A stretch of DNA of 8,620 nt from Acidimicrobiaceae bacterium (GTDB lineage: Bacteria > Actinomycetota > Acidimicrobiia > Acidimicrobiales > RAAP-2): positions 1-8,620 of the forward strand of contig PKWA01000020.1 in NCBI GenBank assembly GCA_003131665.1. The letters run 5' to 3'. The notes below the pieces were generated by a model that saw nothing but the letters and a program-made list of their open reading frames with translations, was not told where the DNA came from and did not search any database. Of the stretch, positions 1 through 6,158 are shown in pieces; within the stretch, counting starts at the first letter, position 1, and each line of letters opens with the position of its first letter. The position numbers and the translations under genes were made by a program.

Positions 1-883
1 CTTTGAGGTCGAAGACGAGCTCGTGCGTCATCGCCGCCTGCGTCAAGTATCCCGCCGTCGTGTGCTTGATCCCCTTCGGCTTAGCGGTGGTCCCGCTCGT
101 ATACAGAAGGAAGAGCAGGTCCTCCGCGTTCATCGCTGCGGGCTCGCACTCCGCCGATTCGCCGGCAACCAGTTCGCTCCACCAGATGTCGCGGGCCTCA
201 TGCATGAAGACGTCGTCGCCTACGCGACGGGCGACGATGCAATGCGCAATCGTGGGTGTATGCTCCATCGCCACGTCGCAGTTGCGTTTGAGCGGGACTT
301 TGTTCCCACGACGCCACCCGAAATCGGCGGTGATGAGCGCGACGCAGCTTGCGTCGTTGACGCGGTCGACGATCGATTCGGGAGAGAACCCGCCGAAGAT
401 CACGGAGTGAGCGGCGCCGATGCGTGCACAGGCGAGCATTGCGACCGGCAGCTCGGGGATCATCGGCATGTAGATTGCGACGCGATCGCCTTTCCCGATT
501 CCTAGCTTCCGCAATCCGTTAGCGAATCGGTTGACGTCCTCGAGAAGCTCGCGATACGTGATCGTGCGGCGATCGCCCGGCTCGCCTTCGAAATAATAGG
601 CGATCTTGTCGCCCCGTCCCGAGCGCACGTGACGGTCGAGGCAGTTGACCGAGACGTTGAGCTCGCCGTCGGCGAACCATTTCGCAAACGGCTCGTTCCA
701 TTCGAGCGTTACGGTGAAGGGCTTGCTCCACTCCAGCTTGCGCGCCCAGCCGGCCCAAAAAGCGGTGTAGTCGCGCTCGGCTTGCTTGTAAAGTTCGCCC
801 GTCGCATTGGCTTGGGACGCAAACTCCGGAGATGGCGGAAAGCGGCGCCGTTCCTCAAAGAGCGGCTCGATGGCAGAGCTCAT
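1..883 (-). CDS. acs: Acetyl-CoA synthetase, N-terminal 294 residues (cut by left edge)
   Basis: Cytosolic AMP-forming acetate:CoA ligase, which converts acetate, ATP and CoA to acetyl-CoA through acetyl-AMP. The reading frame is open from ATG 883-881 to the window edge and shows family landmarks in order: the N-terminal cap (FAKWFADGELNVSVNCLDRH, about residues 67-86), TYRELLEDV, the SVIFGGFSPESIVDRV stretch, the FGWRRGNKVPLK segment, WWSELV, and the ATP-binding loop YTSGTTAKPKG (261-271) followed by HTTAGYLTQ. The Ala in the loop, where E. coli has Gly, is a variant I recall from other Acs proteins. Full-length family members have about 650 residues, so slightly more than half is missing, including the C-terminal domain with the acetylatable lysine. 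It is divergent from the TlpA-like gene. No clear Shine-Dalgarno precedes the ATG. Identity is secure; the start is likely but weakly supported. Confidence 0.94.
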   Translation of the reverse strand, partial: MSSAIEPLFEERRRFPPSPEFASQANATGELYKQAERDYTAFWAGWARKLEWSKPFTVTLEWNEPFAKWFADGELNVSVNCLDRHVRSGRGDKIAYYFEGEPGDRRTITYRELLEDVNRFANGLRKLGIGKGDRVAIYMPMIPELPVAMLACARIGAAHSVIFGGFSPESIVDRVNDASCVALITADFGWRRGNKVPLKRNCDVAMEHTPTIAHCIVARRVGDDVFMHEARDIWWSELVAGESAECEPAAMNAEDLLFLLYTSGTTAKPKGIKHTTAGYLTQAAMTHELVFDLK

Positions 884-943
884 AGGCGTACCGACTTACG
901 AGGGCCGCAGGGTCAGGCCTGCCGAATCTCACGTGCACTGGCA
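884..943. other. Short divergent spacer between acs and the TlpA-like gene
   Basis: These 60 bases must hold any promoters and 5' leaders for acs (leftward) and, if its start is at 944, the TlpA-like gene (rightward). I see no convincing -35/-10 pair, no good Shine-Dalgarno in either direction and no strong inverted repeat. The spacer is open in the TlpA frame, so part of it could be coding. Confidence 0.3.
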
Positions 944-1453
944 ATGCTGGCCGCAATCGTCCTCGCTGCGCTGACCGTCCCGGCGCAAACGGGACTCGCA
1001 ACGATTCAATATGACGTGCCTCCGCCGAACTTCGCGATCGCGACGGCGCGTGGCTCGACCTATCTTTCGGATCTGCGCGGACGAGTCGTGGTGGTGGATT
1101 TTTGGGCGACCTGGTGCGATGTTTGTACCGCCGAGCTGCGAGACTTCGTTCGCGCGACAAACGTGTTCGGCAAGGACATCGCAGTGGTGACCGTGTCCGA
1201 CGAGCTGCCCGGTGTTGCGTCGAGTTACCTCGAACATTGGGATATCTCGCTGCCGCTCGTGGAAGACACGCAGGGCGCAATCTTTCGCATCTACTCCGTC
1301 ACGAAAGTCCCCGTGACGCTGGTGCTCGATCCGAGCGGAGCCGTTTCGTATGTTTCCGTGGGGGGCCTGAGCTGGCAAGAACTCGTCCAAGCAATCGACC
1401 GGGCCCAAGGTAACGCTACGGCTAGCACTCGCGGCGCAGGAGTGCTACAGTAG
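944..1453 (+). CDS. TlpA-like thiol-disulfide oxidoreductase with N-terminal signal/anchor
   Basis: Predicted thioredoxin-fold redoxin acting outside the cytoplasmic membrane, of the TlpA/ResA/AhpC-TSA type that reduces or oxidises cysteines in exported proteins. From ATG 944 it has 169 residues: a hydrophobic stretch at 2-13, the domain entry around PPPNFAI (26-32), the active site DFWATWCDVC (52-61, redox Cys58 and Cys61), and the cis-proline segment KVPVTLVLD (Pro123). Length and motif spacing fit a single-domain TlpA protein. The start is uncertain: the first in-frame ATG after acs leaves a signal without basic residues, while upstream codons would add RISRAL but offer no ATG, GTG or TTG before the acs gene is reached. 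Codons 160-169 coincide with the CIRCE operator of hrcA. The substrate partner cannot be inferred; no cytochrome c or Dsb genes are adjacent. Confidence 0.82.
   Translation: MLAAIVLAALTVPAQTGLATIQYDVPPPNFAIATARGSTYLSDLRGRVVVVDFWATWCDVCTAELRDFVRATNVFGKDIAVVTVSDELPGVASSYLEHWDISLPLVEDTQGAIFRIYSVTKVPVTLVLDPSGAVSYVSVGGLSWQELVQAIDRAQGNATASTRGAGVLQ
1422..1448. promoter_or_regulatory. CIRCE operator (HrcA binding site)
   Basis: The inverted repeat CTAGCACTC-N9-GAGTGCTAC matches the CIRCE consensus TTAGCACTC-N9-GAGTGCTAA at all but the outermost base of each arm. The arms are 1422-1430 and 1440-1448, and the spacer is exactly 9 bases. It ends 10 bases before the hrcA start codon, as expected for autoregulation: HrcA binds CIRCE and represses, and heat releases it. 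It lies wholly inside the last codons of the TlpA-like gene. The matching promoter should lie inside that gene, but I could not pick out a convincing one. Confidence 0.95.
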
Positions 1454-1457
1454 GGGG
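1453..1457 (+). promoter_or_regulatory. Possible G-rich ribosome binding site of hrcA, unusually close
   Basis: A run of five G follows the stop codon region of the TlpA-like gene and sits one base before the GTG start at 1459, closer than the usual 5-9 bases. The better-matching AGGAG at 1438-1442 overlaps the right CIRCE arm and is 16 bases away. Neither is ideal, so hrcA may be weakly initiated or coupled to termination of the upstream gene. Confidence 0.3.
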
Positions 1458-1458
1458 C

Positions 1459-2514
1459 GTGACAGAGAGCATCGGCCTGGACAAGCGTAAAGCCTACATT
1501 TTGGCCACGGTCGTGTACGAATACATTGCGTCCGCCGAACCCGTCGGTTCGCAGGCACTGACCCAGAAATACAACCTTGGGATCAGCTCCGCCACGGTGC
1601 GCAACGAGATGGCCGAGCTCGAAGCGGCCGGATACCTGGTGCAGCCGCACACGTCGGCCGGCCGGATTCCCTCCGATGCCGGTTACCGGACCTACGTTGA
1701 CCGGCTGATGCAGCCCGAAGAGCTCACTGGCGACGACCGCCGGCGCATACGCGACGAGCTTAGCGATGCAACTCGCGAGCTCGACGAAATTATCGATCAC
1801 ACCACGCGATTGCTCGGGCGTCTCTCAAATAACTTAGCGTTCGTGACCAAGCCGCAGCAAGAGACGCAAAGCTTCAAGCATATCCAGCTGATCTGGCTCT
1901 CACCGCACACCGGAGTTGCGATCGTGGTAACGTCGCTCGGCGTCGCCGCTCAGAGCCTATTTGAAGTGGGGGCGGAGGTCCAGCCCGACGACCTGACTCG
2001 TTTCTCCAACGCGCTCAATGCGCGCCTTGCAAACCGTCCGCTTCGTGAGGTCACGGAGAGCGAAATCGCGCGCGCCGCGCACGACGTGGGCGTTTCGGAG
2101 GATCTACGCGGTGCCGTGGTCACCGCTTGCCTCTCGGCGCGTTCGAACGAACAGCCCAACATCGCGGCCGCCGGCGCGCAAAACCTCCTCGATCAGCCGG
2201 AGTTTCAAGACCTTCGTAAGCTTCGCTCCATCCTACGCATCGTGGAAGAGCAGAAGACGCTCTACCAAATCGTCGCAGATGCGATGGTTGCCGACACCGT
2301 AAGCGTCAAGATCGGTCACGAGCTCGGCAGCGAAGAGCTCGCGGACCTCTCCATCGTGACGGTGCCCTACCATTTCGGATCTCACGCGTTCGGAATGCTC
2401 TCGATCCTCGGGCCCCGACGCATGCCGTATGCGCGATTGTTGGCACTTGCTTCCGGTACCGCCGAGTCGTTGAGCCAGCGCCTCTCCGACGTGGATCACC
2501 TGCCAACTTCTTAA
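1459..2514 (+). CDS. hrcA: Heat-inducible transcription repressor HrcA
   Basis: Dimeric cytoplasmic repressor of class I heat-shock genes; it binds CIRCE and in studied species needs GroEL to stay active. The 351 residues are close to the family's usual size of about 340. The winged-helix N-terminus shows LDKRKAYIL (7-15), EPVGSQ (27-32), the recognition-helix signature SSATVRNEMAELE (43-55) and the wing QPHTSAGRIPSDAGYR (62-77). The centre has the GAF-like HIQLIWLSP segment, and the C-terminal part the LRSIL, VKIGHE and LGPRRMPYARLLAL signatures. GTG 1459 was chosen because the LDKRK block follows at the expected distance and no other start lies before residue 14. The CIRCE site immediately upstream confirms the role. 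dnaJ starts one base after its TAA stop. grpE, dnaK and groEL are not in the window. Confidence 0.96.
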   Translation: MTESIGLDKRKAYILATVVYEYIASAEPVGSQALTQKYNLGISSATVRNEMAELEAAGYLVQPHTSAGRIPSDAGYRTYVDRLMQPEELTGDDRRRIRDELSDATRELDEIIDHTTRLLGRLSNNLAFVTKPQQETQSFKHIQLIWLSPHTGVAIVVTSLGVAAQSLFEVGAEVQPDDLTRFSNALNARLANRPLREVTESEIARAAHDVGVSEDLRGAVVTACLSARSNEQPNIAAAGAQNLLDQPEFQDLRKLRSILRIVEEQKTLYQIVADAMVADTVSVKIGHELGSEELADLSIVTVPYHFGSHAFGMLSILGPRRMPYARLLALASGTAESLSQRLSDVDHLPTS

Positions 2515-2515
2515 C

Positions 2516-3628
2516 ATGTCGGTCACGGATTATTACGAGATCCTCGGCGTTGCTCGCGACGCTTCGGGGGAGGAGATCAAGCGAGCTTATCGCGCGCTCG
2601 CGCGCCGGCATCATCCCGACGTCGCCGCCGATAAGTCGAAAGCCGAGCATCGCTTCAAAGAGATCAACGAAGCCTACGAGGTGCTCTCCGATCCGAACAA
2701 ACGAGCGCAATACGATCGCTACGGCTCCGTCGGCAACGGTGCTTCGGCGGGACCGGGCGACCACGGCTTCGGAACCGGGTTCGGCGACATCTTCGACATG
2801 TTCTTTGGCGGAATGGGCGTGAACACCCAGACCCGCCGTGGTCCCCAGCCGGGCCCCGACGCGGAGGTGGCCCTGAACGTCACGCTCGAAGAGGCGGCCT
2901 TTGGCGCGACGCGTGAAGTGACGGTGACGCTGCCGCAACGCTGTGAGACCTGTGGGGGCTCGGGCTGTGCTGCCGGGACCTCGCCGATTAGTTGCGAGGA
3001 CTGCCAAGGTTCGGGCCAGGTTCGACGGGTGCGCAATTCGATCCTCGGCCAGATGATGACCTCGCAGATCTGTCCTCGCTGTCAGGGAATGGGTTCACGT
3101 ATCGAGAGCCCGTGTGCGGACTGTCACGGGGACGGTCGCCGTCAACAGAGCGCGACACTGAGTGTAAATATCCCCGGCGGCGTCGAGGACGGCTCGACGA
3201 TGCGATTGGCCGATCGCGGACCGGCCGGGCTGCGAGGCGGCGCGAACGGGCGACTCTTTGTGCACCTCCAAGTGCTGCCCGATACGCGTTTTGAGCGTCA
3301 CGGCGACGATCTGCACCACGAAGCCCATGTGGCCTTTAGCCAGGCGGTCCTCGGGGCCAGCATTTCGGTACCGACACTGCGCGAAGCGATTCCCATTGAG
3401 GTCGAACCCGGGAGCGCGAACGGAACCGTGCACCGGGTCCGACACGAGGGCACCGAGCACTTGCACGGACGAGGGCGAGGTGACCTCTACGTGCACCTCG
3501 TCGTGGACGTACCGAGCGAACTCGATGAGACGTCCGAGGGACTGCTTCGCCAATGGGCCGAGCACCGTCACGAAGTGGTCGCTGACGAGAGTGGTGGCAT
3601 GTTTCGCCGTCGAAAGGCGAAGAAGTGA
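2516..3628 (+). CDS. dnaJ: Chaperone protein DnaJ (type I Hsp40)
   Basis: Co-chaperone that binds unfolded proteins and stimulates DnaK ATPase. All type I domains are present in 370 residues: the J domain (4-70) with HPD at 33-35 and the INEAYEVLSDPNKRAQYDRYG end; a Gly/Phe region (74-101); four zinc-binding CxxCxGxG repeats beginning at Cys143, Cys160, Cys186 and Cys200; then the C-terminal substrate-binding and dimerisation domains, with VEDGSTMRLADRG and HGRGRGDLYVHLVVD. The stretch GSGQVRRVRNSILGQMMTS between repeats is of a style I associate with actinobacterial DnaJ2. It lies one base downstream of hrcA and its TGA overlaps the rsmE GTG, so it is presumably HrcA-controlled. No Shine-Dalgarno is visible, consistent with translational coupling. 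The tail FRRRKAKK is basic. Confidence 0.96.
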   Translation: MSVTDYYEILGVARDASGEEIKRAYRALARRHHPDVAADKSKAEHRFKEINEAYEVLSDPNKRAQYDRYGSVGNGASAGPGDHGFGTGFGDIFDMFFGGMGVNTQTRRGPQPGPDAEVALNVTLEEAAFGATREVTVTLPQRCETCGGSGCAAGTSPISCEDCQGSGQVRRVRNSILGQMMTSQICPRCQGMGSRIESPCADCHGDGRRQQSATLSVNIPGGVEDGSTMRLADRGPAGLRGGANGRLFVHLQVLPDTRFERHGDDLHHEAHVAFSQAVLGASISVPTLREAIPIEVEPGSANGTVHRVRHEGTEHLHGRGRGDLYVHLVVDVPSELDETSEGLLRQWAEHRHEVVADESGGMFRRRKAKK

Positions 3629-4332
3629 CGTACCTGGAGTGGCCGCGCCGCGTGGCCGCGCTGGGACAGTTTCACGTCGAGTTGCTCGAACGTCCGGAAC
3701 TTGGACGTGACGACGAACATCACGTGCGACGCGTGTTGCGCGCCAAAGTGGGCGAAGAGGTCGTGGTCACCAATGGCCGCGGTTCGTGGGCGCTCTGTCA
3801 AGTGCGAGACGGCGGCATCGAACGCGTGAGCGAGGTGAGCCACGACCCTGTGATGCCCGACACGACGCTCTATCTGACCCCGCTGAAGGGCGAACGCGCC
3901 GAGTGGGCCGTCGCCAAGGCGACCGAGGTGGGCGTTGGTCGCGTCGTGCCGTTGCTGAGCGCACGAATGGTCGTCAAGTTCAAGGGCGAGGCCCGTGACA
4001 AGACGTTGTCGCGCTGGCGGAAAATCGCCAACGAAGCGGCTGCTCAGTGTCGAAGAACCTACGACGTCGTCGTAGGTGAGCCCGTGCACGTGGCGGACGT
4101 GCCCGAATCGGTAGCGGTCGCGGATCTGACGGGCTCGGGCGACTGGAGTGATGTTCGAAGCGTGGCGGTCGGACCCGAGGGCGGGTGGGCGAGTGAAGAG
4201 TGGGATCAAAGCCGTCGGCGCGTGGGACTCGGCCCGACGGTGTTGCGAGCCGAGACCGCGGCCGTACTCGCGGCGACCTTGATGACCTTTCCCGCCGGCG
4301 GGTGGGGATTTACTCTGGAGAGCGCGAAATGA
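3625..4332 (+). CDS. rsmE: 16S rRNA (uracil-1498-N3)-methyltransferase RsmE
   Basis: SPOUT-class methyltransferase that uses SAM to methylate N3 of U1498 in 16S rRNA of the 30S subunit. In 235 residues it shows an N-terminal PUA-like domain (HHVRRVLRAKVGEEV, 32-46), the KATEVGVGRVVPL segment (98-110), SRWRKIANEAAAQCRR (129-144), and the knotted SAM-binding motifs VGPEGGW (182-188) and LRAETAAVLA (207-216). Length is normal for the family. It starts at GTG 3625, overlapping the dnaJ stop by 4 bases. Codons for TYDVVVG (145-151) form a 21-base palindrome, listed separately. The neighbourhood with ybeY and era fits a ribosome maintenance operon. Confidence 0.94.
   Translation: MTYLEWPRRVAALGQFHVELLERPELGRDDEHHVRRVLRAKVGEEVVVTNGRGSWALCQVRDGGIERVSEVSHDPVMPDTTLYLTPLKGERAEWAVAKATEVGVGRVVPLLSARMVVKFKGEARDKTLSRWRKIANEAAAQCRRTYDVVVGEPVHVADVPESVAVADLTGSGDWSDVRSVAVGPEGGWASEEWDQSRRRVGLGPTVLRAETAAVLAATLMTFPAGGWGFTLESAK
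4057..4077. repeat. 21-base palindrome inside rsmE (10-base arms, 1-base centre)
   Basis: ACCTACGACG at 4057-4066 and its exact reverse complement CGTCGTAGGT at 4068-4077 flank a single T. It lies in the codons for TYDVVVG of RsmE, so part of the symmetry could follow from the GAC-GTC-GTC codon run. It is unlike CIRCE and is not followed by a T-run, so it is not an intrinsic terminator. No function can be assigned. Confidence 0.5.
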
Positions 4333-4355
4333 GTAATGATGAGAGCACTAGATGA
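4329..4355 (+). CDS. Possible 8-codon mini-ORF bridging rsmE and the HIT gene
   Basis: ATG 4329 overlaps the rsmE stop as ATGA, reads MSNDESTR, and ends at TGA 4353-4355, which overlaps the HIT start ATG 4352 as a second ATGA. The mini-ORF therefore fills the only sizeable gap in the gene run with the same 4-base stop-start overlaps seen at the other junctions. It could let terminating ribosomes reach the HIT start by reinitiation. The peptide itself is unlikely to have a function. Chance is possible in such a short stretch. Confidence 0.25.
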   Translation: MSNDESTR

Positions 4356-4696
4356 GTGACTGCCTTTTTTGTAAAATTGTCGCCGGGGAGATTCCCGCCA
4401 AGGTCGCCGCCGAGAGTGAAAACTCGCTCGCCTTTTACGACATCGCGCCCCAAGCTCCCGTGCACGTGTTGGTCATTCCCAAGCGCCACTTCGCCAGCGT
4501 GAATGACGTCACCGGCGATGACCTTGGAGTTTTTGAGGACCTGATGTCGCTCACTCAAAAGGTCGTACTCGACGAGGGTATCCGCGAGAGTGGGTACCGA
4601 CTGGTCTTTAACGTGGGTGAGGACGGTCTGATGACCGTGCCGCACCTGCACGTGCACGTGCTCGGCGGACGCCGACTGACCTGGCCACCGGGATGA
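4352..4696 (+). CDS. HIT-family (HINT-like) nucleotide hydrolase
   Basis: Small cytoplasmic histidine-triad protein, probably a phosphoramidase or nucleotidyl hydrolase acting on AMP-linked substrates; the physiological substrate is unknown. Its 114 residues match the family: N-terminal CLFCKIVAGEIPAKV (4-18, Cys4 and Cys7 a possible zinc pair), FYDIAPQAPVHVLVIPKRH (28-46), FNVGEDG (86-92), the triad HLHVHVLGG (98-106, His98, His100, His102) and terminal TWPPG. The residues just before the triad read GLMTVP, where HINT proteins usually have GGQS followed by a short linker, so a phosphate-contacting Gln appears replaced by Met. The ATG at 4352 matches the family N-terminus and its TGA overlaps the phoH ATG. 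This gene is often found near rsmE and phoH in high-GC Gram-positives (from memory). Confidence 0.92.
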   Translation: MSDCLFCKIVAGEIPAKVAAESENSLAFYDIAPQAPVHVLVIPKRHFASVNDVTGDDLGVFEDLMSLTQKVVLDEGIRESGYRLVFNVGEDGLMTVPHLHVHVLGGRRLTWPPG

Positions 4697-5655
4697 GCCC
4701 CGAAGCGAAGGCCGACGAGGCGCTGACCGCGACGACCCACGTCGTCAACACCCATCTGATGGCGGGGCTGCTCGGCGCGCGCGACGAGCACCTTCGCGTC
4801 GTCGAGCGATCGTTTCCCAACTCGAAGATTCGAGTCCAGGGCAATCAGATCTCGGTCACGGGTGCCGACGCGGCGACCATCCTTCGACTGTTTGATGAAC
4901 TGGTGCTCGTGCTCGAGAGCGGTCAGACACTCGACACCACGAAGATCGCGCGCACCATCGACATGGTCGCAGACGACCTTCGTCCCAGCGAAGTGCTTCG
5001 TCACGAAGTTGTGCGCGGCCAAAAGGGCCGAGCGATCCGGCCCTCCACCGCGGGCCAGAAGCGCTACACCGACGCCATCGACACCTCGATCATCACCTTC
5101 GCTATCGGTCCGGCCGGTACCGGCAAGAGTTACCTCGCCGTGGCCCAGGCGGTCCAGGCCCTGCACCGACGTCAGGTCCAGCGCGTCGTCTTGACCCGTC
5201 CGGCGGTCGAGGCGGGCGAGAATCTCGGTTTTTTGCCAGGGGATCTCATGGCCAAGGTCGACCCGTACTTGCGCCCGCTCTACGACGCGCTCTATGACCT
5301 GGTGGGCGCCGACGGCGCGCAGCGTCTCCTCGCGAACGGCACCATCGAAGTCGCGCCGCTGGCCTTCATGCGCGGGAGAACCCTCAACGACTCGTTCATT
5401 ATTCTCGACGAGGCCCAAAACACCACGCCGGAACAGATGAAGATGTTTCTCACCCGTATTGGCTTTAACTCCAAGGCCGTGGTGAACGGCGACGTGACCC
5501 AGATCGACCTCAACGGAAAGAGAAGTGGCCTGGTGGGTATCGACGAGATTCTCAGCGAGGTCGAGGGGATCAGCTTCGTCTATCTCGGCACGAAGGACGT
5601 CGTGCGACACCGCATCGTCGCGGACATCGTGGCGGCGTACGAACGAACCTCATGA
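4693..5655 (+). CDS. phoH: PhoH-family P-loop ATPase (YbeZ type)
   Basis: Cytoplasmic ATPase/helicase-like protein of the PhoH/YbeZ family, functionally linked to YbeY in RNA and ribosome metabolism; the biochemical role is incompletely known. In 320 residues there is an N-terminal RNA-binding-like part (RVQGNQISVTG, 47-57), then RPSTAGQKRYTDAI (116-129), Walker A GPAGTGKSYLA (139-149), the family signature LTRPAVEAGENLGFLPGDL (167-185), Walker B FIILDEAQNTTPEQMKMFL (235-253), and GDVTQIDL (266-273). Length is typical of the single-domain PhoH class. Most homologues I recall have GKT; here the Walker A reads GKS, which should still be functional. It overlaps HIT and ybeY by 4 bases on each side, the latter matching the common phoH-ybeY pairing. 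Confidence 0.95.
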   Translation: MSPEAKADEALTATTHVVNTHLMAGLLGARDEHLRVVERSFPNSKIRVQGNQISVTGADAATILRLFDELVLVLESGQTLDTTKIARTIDMVADDLRPSEVLRHEVVRGQKGRAIRPSTAGQKRYTDAIDTSIITFAIGPAGTGKSYLAVAQAVQALHRRQVQRVVLTRPAVEAGENLGFLPGDLMAKVDPYLRPLYDALYDLVGADGAQRLLANGTIEVAPLAFMRGRTLNDSFIILDEAQNTTPEQMKMFLTRIGFNSKAVVNGDVTQIDLNGKRSGLVGIDEILSEVEGISFVYLGTKDVVRHRIVADIVAAYERTS

Positions 5656-6158
5656 GCATTGATATCTACGCGGTGGACGAACAGCACGATCACGAGATCG
5701 ATCTCGAGCGCTGGAGCGAACTAGCCCGCGGAACTCTGGTCGATGAAGGGGTGCGCGGACTGGCCGAAGTGTCGCTGATCTTCGCCGACGAGTCGACCAT
5801 CGCGGACCTCAATCAACAGTTCATGGGCCACGTGGGGGCGACCGACGTGCTGGCCTTTCCTATCGACGGCGAACCTGAGCCCTCGGGACGGGTACCCGAC
5901 GCGGGGGGCAGCGGACCGGGCGAGCCGTCGACGTCGGAGATTCCCCAGTTGATTGGCGACGTCGTGATCTGTCCAGCCGTCGCTGCGCGTAACGCGATTG
6001 AACACGAGGTCTCCTTCGAAAACGAGGTGGCCCTATTGGTGGTGCACGGCGTTTTGCACCTACTCGGTTGGGACCACGCCCTGGACGAGGCGGCCGAACG
6101 GATGGAGGCGCGTGAGCGAGAACTGCTCGCTCGCCACTATCGCGCGAGTACCTCGTGA
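5652..6158 (+). CDS. ybeY: Endoribonuclease YbeY
   Basis: Zinc-dependent single-strand endoribonuclease involved in 16S rRNA 3'-end maturation and 70S ribosome quality control. The metal site HGVLHLLGWDH is at 132-142 (His132, His136, His142 as ligands), preceded by FADESTIADLNQQFMGHVGATDVLAFP (44-70) and IGDVVICPAVAARNA (101-115). Between the last two blocks is a loop of about 30 residues rich in Gly, Pro and Ser (71-100), longer than in E. coli, a style I associate with actinobacterial YbeY. The total of 168 residues is normal with that insert. ATGA overlap with phoH and GTGA overlap with the next gene place it in the middle of the coupled run. Confidence 0.95.
   Translation: MSIDIYAVDEQHDHEIDLERWSELARGTLVDEGVRGLAEVSLIFADESTIADLNQQFMGHVGATDVLAFPIDGEPEPSGRVPDAGGSGPGEPSTSEIPQLIGDVVICPAVAARNAIEHEVSFENEVALLVVHGVLHLLGWDHALDEAAERMEARERELLARHYRASTS

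Noticed and set aside
261..271. Gly-to-Ala change in the acs ATP loop (residues 261-271 of the protein) as a defect
   Set aside because: TSGTTAKPKG occurs in other functional acetyl-CoA synthetases as I recall, so it is not evidence of inactivation.
629..943. N-terminal extension of the TlpA-like frame
   Set aside because: It would run through the first 255 bases of acs in antisense. The extension is Arg-rich with no domain, and the signal-like segment begins near 944.
2306..3007. 233-codon open frame on the minus strand across hrcA and dnaJ
   Set aside because: It spans two well-supported genes in antisense, is Arg-rich, and has no family signature.
4648..4661. Palindrome CACGTGCACGTG at the HIT triad
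   Set aside because: It follows directly from the His-Val-His-Val codons CAC-GTG-CAC-GTG of the catalytic motif.
4555..5610. 351-codon open frame on the minus strand opposite HIT and phoH
   Set aside because: It mirrors the high-GC codon pattern of phoH, has no recognisable motif, and phoH on the plus strand is unambiguous. Long antisense frames are expected at this G+C.
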